Below are positions 34,485 to 42,792 of a DNA stretch of 53,807 bases, one piece after another. Source of the stretch: CAIMDX01 sp041652155 (lineage in GTDB: Bacteria > Patescibacteriota > Minisyncoccia > Minisyncoccales > JAQTVQ01). The notes below the pieces were generated by a model. The model had not been told where the DNA came from. It did no database searches and saw only the letters and a program-made list of their open reading frames with translations. Positions within the stretch are counted from its first letter, which is position 1, and each line of letters starts with the position of its first letter. The DNA is taken from the NCBI GenBank assembly GCA_041652155.1, contig JBAZHV010000005.1, positions 1 to 53,807 on the forward strand, read 5' to 3'. Position numbers and translations under genes: made by a program.

Positions 34485-35057
34485 CTATAATATCTCTTCC
34501 AGCACTTCTCTTATCCCGATCTTCTTTTTGGCTGAACAAGGAAAAACCTTATGACCTCCCATAGACTCCCCTATTATTTTAAGTTGAGCCTCGCACTCCA
34601 TTTTTCCCATCTTGTCTATTTTATTCGCTATAATAATGATATCTTTTTTGTACTCATCCATGGCGCGAATGATCTCCATGTCGTTTTTGGTCGGTCCGAC
34701 CTTGGCATCAATTATTAAGACCACTTTTCTCTGTTTATACTCGGAAACAAAAAAATACCAGTTCACCATGGCCCTGATGCTCTCTCTCAGCTTTCCCGGG
34801 ACATTGGCGTAACCATAACCGGGCAAATCGACAAAATACAAAGACTTGTTTATCAAAAAGAAATTCAGTTTTTGGGTGCGCCCGGGGAAAGAACTTGTCT
34901 TGGCCAGATCTTTGCTGCCAACCAAAGAGTTGATGACGCTGGACTTCCCCACGTTCGAACGCCCGATAAAGGCGACTTGAGGAATGCCATCATCGAATAT
35001 TGGATCGGTGCCGCGCACTCCTTTCGCGAATTGAGCTGATTCTATTTTTATATTCAT
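34485..35057 (-). CDS. engB: Ribosome biogenesis GTPase EngB/YsxC
   Basis: 190 residues from the ATG at 35057; the longer frame to 35105 is not typical. G1 GRSNVGKSS begins at about 32, G2 has the SSFPGRTQ threonine, G3 is DLPGYGYA, and G4 is NKIDKM. Two-domain length and order match YihA/YsxC proteins, which help mature the 50S subunit. It has its own terminator. Confidence 0.95.
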   Translation of the reverse strand: MNIKIESAQFAKGVRGTDPIFDDGIPQVAFIGRSNVGKSSVINSLVGSKDLAKTSSFPGRTQKLNFFLINKSLYFVDLPGYGYANVPGKLRESIRAMVNWYFFVSEYKQRKVVLIIDAKVGPTKNDMEIIRAMDEYKKDIIIIANKIDKMGKMECEAQLKIIGESMGGHKVFPCSAKKKIGIREVLEEIL

Positions 35058-35135
35058 TCTATAATAAACAAATGCCAAAAAATTAGATGCTCTTATTTTC
35101 GGCATCCATCAAACCGATCTCAAATGGCCAGACTT

Positions 35136-35198
35136 TTATTTCTTGGCTTTCTTCGGCTTTTTTGTTTCCTTTTTTCTGGAATTGTTTCCTTTTGCCAT
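35136..35198 (-). CDS. 20-residue lysine-rich micro-protein
   Basis: The minus strand encodes MAKGNNSRKKETKKPKKAKK with a stop, and AAGG shortly before the ATG. Eleven of twenty residues are Lys or Arg. Peptides of this MAKGxNSxKKExKKPKK style occur as unnamed small basic proteins in other bacteria; this is recalled, not searched. Function unknown, perhaps nucleic-acid or ribosome binding. It sits between engB and the zinc-ribbon gene and is too short for ordinary gene finders. Confidence 0.6.
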   Translation of the reverse strand: MAKGNNSRKKETKKPKKAKK

Positions 35199-35256
35199 AA
35201 CCTTATCGACAGTTATTATACGGAAAGCATATCATTGTATCAGCTTAAAAACAACC

Positions 35257-35282
35257 AAAAGCCGATCATGACGATCGGCTTT
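35257..35282 (-). terminator. Terminator of the zinc-ribbon gene
   Basis: AAAGCCGATC and GATCGGCTTT form a 10-bp perfect stem with T-rich flank on the minus strand. Confidence 0.88.
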
Positions 35283-35297
35283 CACTTCTTTGTTCCT

Positions 35298-36008
35298 TTA
35301 TTTCTTCGCCTTCTTTTTTTTATCGGCAGGTTTTTTGACAGCGGCTTTCTTTTCTTTTTTTACAGCCTTTTTGGGACTGTCTGTTTTTTCTTTTGTTTCG
35401 GATGCCGCCGCCTCCTTCTTGATCTCTTCTTTTTTCTCTTTCGTTTTTTCTTCCGCGGCAACCGGAATCAAAGCTTTCAATATTCTATCAAGCTTGGCGT
35501 TCAGCATTTCGAACTGCTCCTTGTATTGCGGATAACTGCTGCTATTGCCGCCAATGCTACCGCCCCCGAAGCTGCTGCCGGCAGGCTTGCTGAAACATTG
35601 ATTGCAATAAACAGGCTTGTCGCCTCTCGGGCTGAAAGGAAGCTGAAACTTTGCGCCGCATTTTCCGCATACCGCATCGTACATTTTCCTGTCTTGCCTG
35701 TCCTGAAAGCTCGGCCTGTCCGATCTGCCATACTCCCTTCTCTGCGGCCTGTCGGAGCTTGAGCCCCCGCCGTGGTTTGGAAAACATTGGCTGCAATAGA
35801 TCGGACGGTCGTTGGACGGTTTGAACGGAACTTCGCACCTTCTGCCGCAATCGCTGCAAATCGCTTCATGCATCTGCGGCCTTTCCCTGTCTCCGCCCCC
35901 GAATCCGCCGTCTCTGCGGCCGTCTCTCTGGTCTCTTTTTCTGAATTCTCTTCTGGGATCATCTCCCCCGCGGCTGAATATTTTATCAAATTTTTTCATA
36001 TAATTCAT
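35298..36008 (-). CDS. CxxC-x17-CxxC double zinc-ribbon protein with lysine-rich tail
   Basis: 236 residues. The N-terminus is rich in Arg, Asp and Gly. Two zinc ribbons follow, each a CxxC pair then a second pair ~17 residues on: ICSDCGRRCEVPFKPSNDRP then YCSQCF, and VCGKCGAKFQLPFSPRGDKP then YCNQCF. The last ~55 residues are Lys, Ala and Glu rich, as in histone-H1-like tails. Such proteins are widespread in Parcubacteria. A nucleic-acid-binding role is inferred; no target is known. It has its own terminator. Confidence 0.82.
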   Translation of the reverse strand: MNYMKKFDKIFSRGGDDPRREFRKRDQRDGRRDGGFGGGDRERPQMHEAICSDCGRRCEVPFKPSNDRPIYCSQCFPNHGGGSSSDRPQRREYGRSDRPSFQDRQDRKMYDAVCGKCGAKFQLPFSPRGDKPVYCNQCFSKPAGSSFGGGSIGGNSSSYPQYKEQFEMLNAKLDRILKALIPVAAEEKTKEKKEEIKKEAAASETKEKTDSPKKAVKKEKKAAVKKPADKKKKAKK

Positions 36009-36265
36009 AATAGATTATATCTCTTCTCAAAACAAGCTGAACAGACCCCGTCAAGATTACGGTTTCTGCGATCCCATAAAACAAAAAATGAAATTTATCG
36101 AGCCGTTTTCTCTTTTTCAATTTCTGAAACTGGTCAATGGCGGAGGGATCTGGCCTTTGCGCCAGATCAAGCCGTCGGATCTTTCTTGGTGGACTTCGAT
36201 GATATAAGCTCCTCCCAGCAAACCGCCCCGCCCGTCCTGCTATCGGGCTTGATCCGATCTTCCCT

Positions 36266-37429
36266 CTACGGCCTGGAATGCGTCATTTTATCGATCCCGG
36301 TCAAAATTGCTTCTGAAATTTTTTTCAAAGCCAAAGCGATCCCAACAAAAAATATTAGATAGAAAACCGTAGCCAGCCAGGAGGGAAGATATTTGTAAAA
36401 AAGATCGTAGCGGTAAAGCACCGGCCAATGGAGCAGGTATATCTCGTAAGAGTACTTGCCGAATATCTGCAATAATTTAAATTCTATTTTCTTGATCAAA
36501 AACAAACATAAGACCGCCGACATAGTGACGATGTTTATCATTTGCCCTTTGATGGTATCTTCTCCCCCGCTGAAATAATAGGCTAAATAGCATGCAGCCG
36601 CTATAAGCGATATTATCAACACGCAATGGCCCGCCCCCAACAAATATTTTTTGGACCGGCCAAGGGCATCCGCCGCCCGACTCATCGCGTTTTTTAACCG
36701 GATATAAAAGCCGTTCGTTTTATATTGGAAAGGCGACCCATAAAACACCCATCCGGCCAATATTCCAAGAGGAAAAGCCATATTGTGCGAACGGTAAAAA
36801 GGCGCCACCCAGCTGATGCAATCGATATTTTGGCGCAGAATGAAATAACTGGCCGCGTAAATGGCAGCCGCCGAAAGCCAAGGAAATTTTTTGTTAAAGA
36901 ACAGGGGGAAGACCAGATAATAGAACAAAATCAGCGTAAAATACCAAAGCGGAGAGTTCAAATCGCGGTACAGATCGGCGCTCGGGAAAAAACCTAAAAA
37001 AGCTTTTTCGATGAATTGCCACGGATAAACGATCTTCAGGACAAAAAAGTCGAGCAGCAGGAATAAGATCAGCGACAGCCAAAAAGGCGTGAACAATTTC
37101 AACAAATTCTTTCGGTAAAAACCGAAGATCGACAGTTTCTTTTTGAGAGCGCTTGCCGTCAAACCCAGGCCGGACAGAAACAAAAACAAGTTGACCCCGA
37201 CCCCTGCCATGATCGAAAAAGGAAAGAGGAACCTATTGTCTGCCGCCAAAAAATAACCGATATGGGAAATAACGACGAACAGGATCGCCAGTCCCTTGAG
37301 CTCTTGCGTCTGCGAGATAGGAAAAAATTGGCCGGGTTTTTTTATGCGGGCCGAGATCAAAAGAGCGGCAAAAAAAATGCTTATAAAAATAAATGTCGAT
37401 TGGACCGGATTATCTATCAAGACTTGCAT
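36266..37429 (-). CDS. Acyltransferase family 3 (AT3) integral membrane protein
   Basis: 387 residues with about ten membrane helices. After the first helix comes TQELKGLAILFVVISHIGYFL, the typical AT3 start with the catalytic-region His in the ISH motif. The R/K...H spacing and the LLHWPVLYRYDLFYKYL near the end fit OafA/NRH-type O-acyltransferases, which acylate surface sugars. Its end overlaps the start of no gene downstream, while its own start overlaps the 3' end of the SGNH hydrolase gene by 20 bases, so the two are translationally coupled and likely work on the same glycan. Confidence 0.87.
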   Translation of the reverse strand: MQVLIDNPVQSTFIFISIFFAALLISARIKKPGQFFPISQTQELKGLAILFVVISHIGYFLAADNRFLFPFSIMAGVGVNLFLFLSGLGLTASALKKKLSIFGFYRKNLLKLFTPFWLSLILFLLLDFFVLKIVYPWQFIEKAFLGFFPSADLYRDLNSPLWYFTLILFYYLVFPLFFNKKFPWLSAAAIYAASYFILRQNIDCISWVAPFYRSHNMAFPLGILAGWVFYGSPFQYKTNGFYIRLKNAMSRAADALGRSKKYLLGAGHCVLIISLIAAACYLAYYFSGGEDTIKGQMINIVTMSAVLCLFLIKKIEFKLLQIFGKYSYEIYLLHWPVLYRYDLFYKYLPSWLATVFYLIFFVGIALALKKISEAILTGIDKMTHSRP

Positions 37430-38159
37430 AGATTATTTTCGCCCAAAAGTCATAGCCTTTGGCCGAAGGATGGAACAGGTCGATCGAATAATATGAGTCA
37501 GATCTTTTAAAATCCTCCGCCGCCGGAGAATAAAGATCGATATACGGCACATTATTTTTTTCGGCCAGATATTTGATTATCTCGTTGAATTCTCTAGTCT
37601 TAAGGTCGAGATAGTAATTATGCGGAGGCAAGATCAAACTGCCGGAACCGACGAACGGAATGCTTATGGCATATATCTTAGCCTTGGTTTCCTGCGTGAG
37701 AACTTTCAAAATTTGGTCATAGTTTTCCCTGAAATCATCTTTAGAGACCTGGTTGTGAATGTCGTTGACTCCGACCAATAAAGTAACGATATCCGGATCA
37801 TCAGAAACCGCGGAAGAGAGCAGCGCGTTTTTTACGTCTCCGCTTTTAAACCCAGGGACGGCCCTGCTTTTCAAGATTATATTATTTTTTTCGGATAACT
37901 TTTCGGCTATCAGGTAAGGATAAGATTTTTCATAGCTATCGACTCCCGCGCCCGCGGTCAAACTGTCCCCCAAAGCAACATAGACCAAACTTTTGCCGTC
38001 CTTCGCGTTATTACCGATAAAATACTCTTCGCTTTTGTCTGGTAACTTCATGTTCGTCCCGCCCATCTTATCGTAAATATAGGCATACGAACGGTTCAAA
38101 TAGACCCCAAGCACGGCCGCGGCAACAAGCAAAGAGATCAGTAAATGTTTCCTTTTCAT
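37410..38159 (-). CDS. SGNH/GDSL hydrolase, membrane-anchored
   Basis: 249 residues. An N-terminal membrane helix (about 6-25) anchors it outside. SGNH blocks: ALGDSLTAGAG (Ser nucleophile), a Gly-block SGDVKNAL, GVNDIHN (Asn), and DLFHPSAKGYDFWA with the Asp and His. It is an esterase or lipase acting on acyl esters. It is coupled to the AT3 acyltransferase gene by overlap, so it may remove or exchange O-acyl groups on surface glycans, as in AT3-SGNH fusions. That functional link is inferred from context. Confidence 0.88.
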   Translation of the reverse strand: MKRKHLLISLLVAAAVLGVYLNRSYAYIYDKMGGTNMKLPDKSEEYFIGNNAKDGKSLVYVALGDSLTAGAGVDSYEKSYPYLIAEKLSEKNNIILKSRAVPGFKSGDVKNALLSSAVSDDPDIVTLLVGVNDIHNQVSKDDFRENYDQILKVLTQETKAKIYAISIPFVGSGSLILPPHNYYLDLKTREFNEIIKYLAEKNNVPYIDLYSPAAEDFKRSDSYYSIDLFHPSAKGYDFWAKIIYASLDR

Positions 38160-38191
38160 ATCAATTCAATAATATCACAAATGAAATGCAA

Positions 38192-38227
38192 ACAAAAAAA
38201 ACGCCCCTTGGGCAAGGGACGGGCGCT
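38192..38227 (-). terminator. Terminator of the matrixin-like gene
   Basis: On the minus strand GCGCCCGTCCCTTG and CAAGGGGCGT form an imperfect stem followed by eight T. Confidence 0.8.
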
Positions 38228-38306
38228 CGAAATGCTTGCATTCCAATATATTTCAGCTTACCGATCCCCGATAGAATGTCGCTCTAAAAAAATAAAATGC
38301 TCCGGC

Positions 38307-39278
38307 CTATTTTATCCCGCAAACATTTTTTAAAGCTTCCAGATCGTCCGCCGTCAATTCTTCATTAACGCCTTCGTTAAGATAGTACATAATTGCCTTA
38401 TGGTTATCGAGATGCCCCAGCCCTAATGCATGTCCAAGCTCGTGGACGAGAACCCTCATAAGCTGATCTTTATTGCTGAATTGAAAAATATTGATCGCCG
38501 TGCCGCCCGCGTTGCTTGTATATTCTCCTTCGTTAAACTCCTTGCCGGTCAATGAACCGGTCGCGTTATATTTATCTACTTGAAGATTAAGCTCGACGAT
38601 CAATTTGTTAAGAACCGCCTCTGTTGAATTTATAATATCAACCAGCTCGTTCAAAGAGCTCGCGGCTTGGTTTATCACCGCGGCTTGGCGTTCCAGGTCC
38701 GTTCTTCTTTTCTCCAACGCCTTATACTCGGCCTTCGGCGCCCCTCCGCGGCCGTTCCAATAATTAATATCATTTTCGAAAGCGATCTTATCTTTGTTGT
38801 AAACCGCGGTCAAACTTTCCAACTGCGCTCTTCCTTTATCGTACGAAGCAAGCAATGAATCATATCTGGCCTTTAGCTCATCGTAAGTTGAGCGGTCATC
38901 ATTGATGACTATTCCCATTTTCTTCAACTCATCCGTAGCCTTCTGCCTGTAATCATAAACAAGACTTATTTTCAGATCTCCGTCTGGCGAATATTCGAAC
39001 AGTTGCTTGCCGATCGGCGATTCCCACATCTTTTCAGCCTGCTGCATATCGGCCAGCAGTTCATCTTTCGTCAAGCCAAAACGCGGATCGATGTTTGCGA
39101 TAGAATATGTTATCGGTTTCTGGCATGGTTGCGGCTTGCTAAAAAATTCTTGAAAAATACGAGCGGCGCCTTCTCCGTAATAATAGCCAAAACCCAAAAA
39201 CAGCAAAAAAACGCATATGCCGGCAAAAAATTTAACTAGAGGATGTTTCATCTTCATCTTAGATTTTACCAGCCGCAA
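38307..39278 (-). CDS. Secreted/anchored matrixin-like zinc metalloprotease with coiled coil
   Basis: 323 residues. A membrane helix (about 15-35) is followed by an extracytoplasmic chain. Residues ~105-235 are predicted long helices rich in Glu, Lys and Leu (a coiled coil). The C-terminal catalytic helix has HELGHALGLGHLDNHKAIMYY, the metzincin motif HExxHxxGxxH with a Met-turn (IMYY). It resembles bacterial matrixins (MMP-like). The N-terminal domain contains ITYSIANIDPRFGLTKDEL, typical of the matrixin start. Substrate unknown; a cell-surface protease for contact with a host cell is possible. Confidence 0.85.
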   Translation of the reverse strand: MRLVKSKMKMKHPLVKFFAGICVFLLFLGFGYYYGEGAARIFQEFFSKPQPCQKPITYSIANIDPRFGLTKDELLADMQQAEKMWESPIGKQLFEYSPDGDLKISLVYDYRQKATDELKKMGIVINDDRSTYDELKARYDSLLASYDKGRAQLESLTAVYNKDKIAFENDINYWNGRGGAPKAEYKALEKRRTDLERQAAVINQAASSLNELVDIINSTEAVLNKLIVELNLQVDKYNATGSLTGKEFNEGEYTSNAGGTAINIFQFSNKDQLMRVLVHELGHALGLGHLDNHKAIMYYLNEGVNEELTADDLEALKNVCGIK

Positions 39279-39291
39279 GCCCCGGCGTCCA

Positions 39292-40038
39292 TTAAAATAT
39301 TCTTTTGCCTTTAAAGCCGAAATAATCTTTGTAGTTTTTGTCCCCGAAAATTATCGGATAAAAATCCTCCCCTGCGGCAAGCCGATCGCCGCCCTTGGCC
39401 GCGAATGTTTCGCCTTTGCGGACCAATTTATAATTTCGTATCTTCTTCAGTAATCTATATCCTTTCGGCTTATCGACTCTGGAAAAGACATCAAAATATT
39501 TCGTATTTTTCTTTCTCTTGCGGATACTGACATTAGCCAAGCCAAGATGCTTGAATAATTTTTTGATATCCGCGACGATTTTCTTTAATGTCTCCGGATC
39601 GTTATCTTTCCCGTATTCGAAAGCAATGCCGATCTTCGCCTGAGAAATGAGCGCGTTATCTTTTGTGGCGCTCATGATCAATACATATTTGGGTTGGATC
39701 GCTTTAATGCAACTCCGGGTGGGACCATCGAGCTTGGTAACGATAACGGCATCTTTCAATTCGCTTTTCGTGGAATGGATATCGATAACAATATCCGCCG
39801 ATCTTATGATCGGCGAAAGTTCATAGGCGACCCTCTCTTCATAATTGCCGCCTTTCCTGCCGGGGAACGACCGGTTGAGATCCTGGTCTATGAATCCTTT
39901 CCTTAGCTCAAAAGCCTTCCTGTTCGCGATCTGAACAGCAAGAATACTTTCATCGATATCCAATTTTCCAATTTCCCTCGCGACCTTCAACCCGATATTT
40001 TCATTTCCGTGGGTCAAAATATTGAGTATTATTTTCAT
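39292..40038 (-). CDS. Succinylglutamate desuccinylase/zinc carboxypeptidase-like protein
   Basis: 248 residues from the ATG at 40038 (a longer frame to 40254 runs over the intergenic terminator and is rejected). It begins MKIILNILTHGNENIGLKVA, with HGNEN replacing HGDE, then FIDQDLNRSFPGR with the substrate Arg, and IVIDIHSTKSE with the second His ligand. IGIAFEYGKDND supplies the likely Glu. This is a distant relative of the 12799 gene. The substrate is unknown. A strongly basic KIRKRKKNTK stretch lies near the C-terminus. Confidence 0.75.
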   Translation of the reverse strand: MKIILNILTHGNENIGLKVAREIGKLDIDESILAVQIANRKAFELRKGFIDQDLNRSFPGRKGGNYEERVAYELSPIIRSADIVIDIHSTKSELKDAVIVTKLDGPTRSCIKAIQPKYVLIMSATKDNALISQAKIGIAFEYGKDNDPETLKKIVADIKKLFKHLGLANVSIRKRKKNTKYFDVFSRVDKPKGYRLLKKIRNYKLVRKGETFAAKGGDRLAAGEDFYPIIFGDKNYKDYFGFKGKRIF

Positions 40039-40081
40039 ATTTTTTATATTAATATATTTATTTTCTTTAACAAAAAAGATA

Positions 40082-40112
40082 GAAAGGGAGCCGCCGTTTT
40101 TCGACGGCTCCC
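40082..40112 (-). terminator. Terminator of the GCS2-like gene
   Basis: On the minus strand GGGAGCCGTCG and CGGCGGCTCCC pair with a five-base loop and run into TTTCT. Confidence 0.85.
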
Positions 40113-40123
40113 CCCCCATCCGA

Positions 40124-40867
40124 TCAAAGAGCTTTAGCCACATCAATGCAAGCATTAACGTAACTAAGCACTTCCTGGACTTTTTGCGTGGTACCGAACA
40201 TTCTGAATTCGATCGTTTTGGTCGAGCGTTTATACCGGACCAGATCCCACACATTTTTTTCTCCTCCCTTCGCGTCGATGTATTTCAGCACCTCCGCGAA
40301 AGAGGAAAATATCGGAGGCACTCCCTCTGTTTCCGCCATAGCCCTGTAGGCATTTATCCTTCTGCGATTGGAATGGTCGCCGATGTCGATAAGATCATCG
40401 ATGACGTCTCTCCTGCAGAAGTTAAGCATCTTTACCGCTTCGCCTTCGGCCACGGAGATATGAACATGCACGGCCGCCACGATAGAAGCGGCAGTTCTCC
40501 TCTCCAAGGGCGCGGACTGCCAGATCATCTGATGGCGCGAGTCGAACGGATTCACCTCTAAGGACGTTATTCTGCTTGCTTCCACGACCTCGGAACAGTC
40601 GAACGCCAAGCCAAACTGGCTGGCCGCTTCTAACATTACCCGATCGTTGAGAACCAACGCTTTTTCGAGCTCTTCAAGACTGCCGTAAGGCAGAGTTCTG
40701 TCTTCGATCTGCCCCGCAAAGAGCTCATAAGTAAAAAGGCTCTCCGGCAGACCGTTGTTCCTGGCTATTTCATGCGCTCTCGGCAGTAGAGTTCCAATTT
40801 GAGGAACGATCTGCCCCCGGCTGTCCACGATAAAACGCTCTCGTTCAATACCGTATGTTTTTTTCAT
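40124..40867 (-). CDS. Glutamate-cysteine ligase-like (GCS2/YbdK) carboxylate-amine ligase
   Basis: 247 residues with the strongest ribosome site in the window (AAGGAGG about nine bases before ATG). KKTYGIERERFIVD is the GCS2 start, followed by TYELFAGQIEDRT, the AAVHVHISVAEGE strand and KTIEFRMFGTT at the C-terminal end. Normal GCS2 proteins are ~370 residues, so this is a compact form lacking part of the C-terminal region. It would join a carboxylate to an amine with ATP. No other glutathione or mycothiol gene is nearby. Its leader holds a promoter, a short ORF with two adjacent Trp codons and a large terminator-like hairpin. Confidence 0.72.
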   Translation of the reverse strand: MKKTYGIERERFIVDSRGQIVPQIGTLLPRAHEIARNNGLPESLFTYELFAGQIEDRTLPYGSLEELEKALVLNDRVMLEAASQFGLAFDCSEVVEASRITSLEVNPFDSRHQMIWQSAPLERRTAASIVAAVHVHISVAEGEAVKMLNFCRRDVIDDLIDIGDHSNRRRINAYRAMAETEGVPPIFSSFAEVLKYIDAKGGEKNVWDLVRYKRSTKTIEFRMFGTTQKVQEVLSYVNACIDVAKAL

Positions 40868-40950
40868 AATGTTGTACCTCCTTTATTTAAAAGAACACCA
40901 GCGCGACGACATTCGTGCTGGCGGCTGTGCGTTTTTGAGAAAAATATCCA

Positions 40951-41006
40951 GCCATCAACACAAACAAAAAACTCCCCCCGCGAAGTCCGGGAGGAGTTTT
41001 GATGGC
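40951..41006 (-). promoter_or_regulatory. Large hairpin with terminator core in the GCS2 leader
   Basis: On the minus strand an outer stem GCCATCAA/TTGATGGC (41006-40999 with 40958-40951) encloses a terminator hairpin at 41000-40968 with CTCCTCCCGG and a TTTTTTG tract. It separates the leader ORF at 41024-41110 from the gene. This is an attenuator candidate. Confidence 0.7.
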
Positions 41007-41023
41007 TAGGTTAAAAATGTATA

Positions 41024-41110
41024 TTAGCGGGCCAAAACAAAATCAGGACTTTGCGAGCAAGTCTGCAAGCCCCACCAGTTCGATAAAATTATGCTTTGGT
41101 TGAATTTCAT
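41024..41110 (-). CDS. 28-residue leader peptide with tandem Trp codons
   Basis: ATG at 41110 starts a peptide beginning MKFNQSIILSNWWGLQ and ending SPDFVLAR, then TAA. Trp12 and Trp13 are adjacent. The ORF lies 15 bases past a TATTAT -10 box and about 25 bases before a terminator-like hairpin, in the same layout as trp operon leader peptides. There is no biosynthetic trp gene nearby; the next gene is GCS2-like. Too short for gene finders. Confidence 0.55.
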   Translation of the reverse strand: MKFNQSIILSNWWGLQTCSQSPDFVLAR

Positions 41111-41125
41111 AAGCTATTGCTCGAA

Positions 41126-41154
41126 ATAATAACAAATCCAGATTTTGAAGTCAA
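41126..41154 (-). promoter_or_regulatory. Promoter of the GCS2 leader
   Basis: On the minus strand TTGACT (41154-41149) and TATTAT (41131-41126) are exactly 17 bases apart. With 40868-41023 this accounts for the 350-base gap before the GCS2 gene: promoter, leader ORF, terminator hairpin, a second hairpin near 40900, and the ribosome site. Confidence 0.7.
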
Positions 41155-41176
41155 CAAATCACGCTTGCAGGCCGAT

Positions 41177-41211
41177 AAAAAAGCCGTTGGTACGAATGCC
41201 AACGGCTTTTT
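41177..41211 (-). terminator. Terminator of the AraC-family gene
   Basis: AAGCCGTTGG and CCAACGGCTT form a perfect stem followed by TTTTTT on the minus strand. Confidence 0.92.
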
Positions 41212-41221
41212 CCCGCATAAA

Positions 41222-42163
41222 CTAACCGATCTTTTTTACCGGGATACAGATATCTACGATCATGCCTCCATTTTCCGATTTGCAGTCAGCCGAGTACATT
41301 TCGAATGGCGGTTTATCATCCGGCTGGTAACCGCTTTGCGGCAGCCAGTTTGCGTACAGCTCCGCCCAATATTTTTCATATTCTTTCGGATCATTAATAA
41401 TGCACCTGGTAATAGCATATTCTCCTCCCTTGATCTCTTGTTTTCCTATCTCCCCGTCAATTTTAGCGTCGCCGGGAACAACCAAGCAGACATCCATCCT
41501 CAATTTTGATTCGTCCGTGGATTCCGGGCCGTCATAGTAGATGCATAAAAAATTAGTATCTTTTTCAACAAGGTTTCTTGGTCCGGCCCAAGCGCAAAGC
41601 TTGCCGAATAGATCCTCGAATAATTTAGGATTGCCTTTGTACGGGCCGATATGCCGGATATAAGCTAAAGTCATGTCCGGCAGTGTTTTGATTTCTACTT
41701 TCATATTTTTTAGTATTAATGATTTATAACTGATAGTCGGCCGACTATTGTTATCATTGTAATGAAAGTCCAGAATATAGTCTTTCCGCTTCTTGCTTTC
41801 AATGTGGCGGATCTTGCTTTCCTTGTATCCGCTGGGAGTAGTTTTGAAAAAAATTCTGAATTCTTTTGACAGGGCCTGAGAACTGGAAAATCCATTTTTA
41901 AACGCAATTTCGGTAATGGTGCAGTTGGGATTGCCGGAGATCATAAAAGCAGCTTTTTCCACCTTAACTCTCCGAACAAAATGATTTAGGTTTTCGTTCA
42001 TTATGGATTTAAATATCCTATGGAAATGAAAAGGAGAAAAACCGGAGGCTTTGGCGATATTCTCGAGCTTCAATTCTTTCTTGATGTTCTTTTCTATGTA
42101 ATCTATGGCCAGATTAATTTTAGAAACGTAATAGCTGTTCATATTAAAAAATTTGTTTATCAT
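41222..42163 (-). CDS. AraC-family regulator with GyrI-like effector domain
   Basis: 313 residues (a Met at residue 8 is an alternative start). Two helix-turn-helix units fill about 10-115: LKLENIAKASGFSPFHFHRIFKS and TITEIAFKNGFSSSQALSKEF, ending in PSGYKESK. The C-terminal ~155 residues are a GyrI-like/SOUL-type small-molecule domain (EIKTLPDMTLAYIRHIGPY, GGEYAITRCI, YANWLPQSGYQPDDKPPFE), as in Rob and SbmC-linked AraC proteins. It should bind a lipophilic or drug ligand and control genes elsewhere. The only neighbour likely to be involved is the desulfoferrodoxin gene 75 bases upstream. Confidence 0.93.
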   Translation of the reverse strand: MINKFFNMNSYYVSKINLAIDYIEKNIKKELKLENIAKASGFSPFHFHRIFKSIMNENLNHFVRRVKVEKAAFMISGNPNCTITEIAFKNGFSSSQALSKEFRIFFKTTPSGYKESKIRHIESKKRKDYILDFHYNDNNSRPTISYKSLILKNMKVEIKTLPDMTLAYIRHIGPYKGNPKLFEDLFGKLCAWAGPRNLVEKDTNFLCIYYDGPESTDESKLRMDVCLVVPGDAKIDGEIGKQEIKGGEYAITRCIINDPKEYEKYWAELYANWLPQSGYQPDDKPPFEMYSADCKSENGGMIVDICIPVKKIG

Positions 42164-42238
42164 AATTACGCATGCGCTTCCGGACGCAGGCAGTATAAAT
42201 CATATTCCGGCGCCAGAGCTCAAAATCATGCGTCTAAT

Positions 42239-42652
42239 TTACTTTCCGGATGCTTTAATTTCCCAGAGACCGTGAACATTGCAATATGCGCGGGCGCCCA
42301 TCACGTTCATTCGCGTGTAGAAATCCGATTCCGGCTTGTCGCCGGGCTTCAAAAATTTCTTGCCGGCCTTGCCGTCGACAGTATCGATCTCTATCCACTC
42401 GATGTGGTGCTCTGGCGTCATGGGATGCTCCACCGCGCCAATCTTTATTTTAACTCCGTCTTTAACGCTGCACGCGCTCGGAGGAATGTCCTCCACAACC
42501 GGCAAGTGTTTCTCCGCGCCCTGGTCTTGCGTCTTGGCGGCCATCAGATCCATAGGCTTGCCGCAACAAACCAACGTCCCCGCACCCGCATCCAAAACCT
42601 CAACCACATTGCCGCACACCGAACATTTATAAACTTCTTTGAACTGGGCCAT
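42239..42652 (-). CDS. Desulfoferrodoxin / superoxide reductase
   Basis: 137 residues from the ATG at 42652; an upstream Met at 42700 is not typical. The N-terminal desulforedoxin domain has CSVCGN and CCGKPM, giving the four Cys of Fe centre I. The SOR domain has EHPMTPEHHIEWIEI with His ligands and ARAYCNVHGLWEIK with the Cys and His of centre II. It reduces superoxide to peroxide without making oxygen, fitting an anaerobe or microaerophile. It lies upstream of the AraC gene on the same strand. Confidence 0.93.
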   Translation of the reverse strand: MAQFKEVYKCSVCGNVVEVLDAGAGTLVCCGKPMDLMAAKTQDQGAEKHLPVVEDIPPSACSVKDGVKIKIGAVEHPMTPEHHIEWIEIDTVDGKAGKKFLKPGDKPESDFYTRMNVMGARAYCNVHGLWEIKASGK

Positions 42653-42731
42653 ATTATTTTTAAAAATAAAATTAATTCTAATCTCCCATAAGTTTACCAT
42701 AAAAAACGCTCAACCAACGACCTCCGGCCAA

Positions 42732-42755
42732 TAAAAAGCGGGATTTCTCCCGCTT
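42732..42755 (-). terminator. Terminator of the frameshifted GNAT gene (AGCGGGA family)
   Basis: On the minus strand AGCGGGAGAAATCCCGCT followed by TTTTTATT. The same 18-base sequence recurs at 47119 and 47697. Confidence 0.85.
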
Positions 42756-42792
42756 CCTGTTCCCGTATAGAACCGCAGATAGAAATCCCAGT

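Noticed and set aside
39292..40254. 320-residue version of the zinc carboxypeptidase-like gene
   Set aside because: The extra 72 residues run back over the upstream terminator and the GCS2 coding end; the family start is at 40038.
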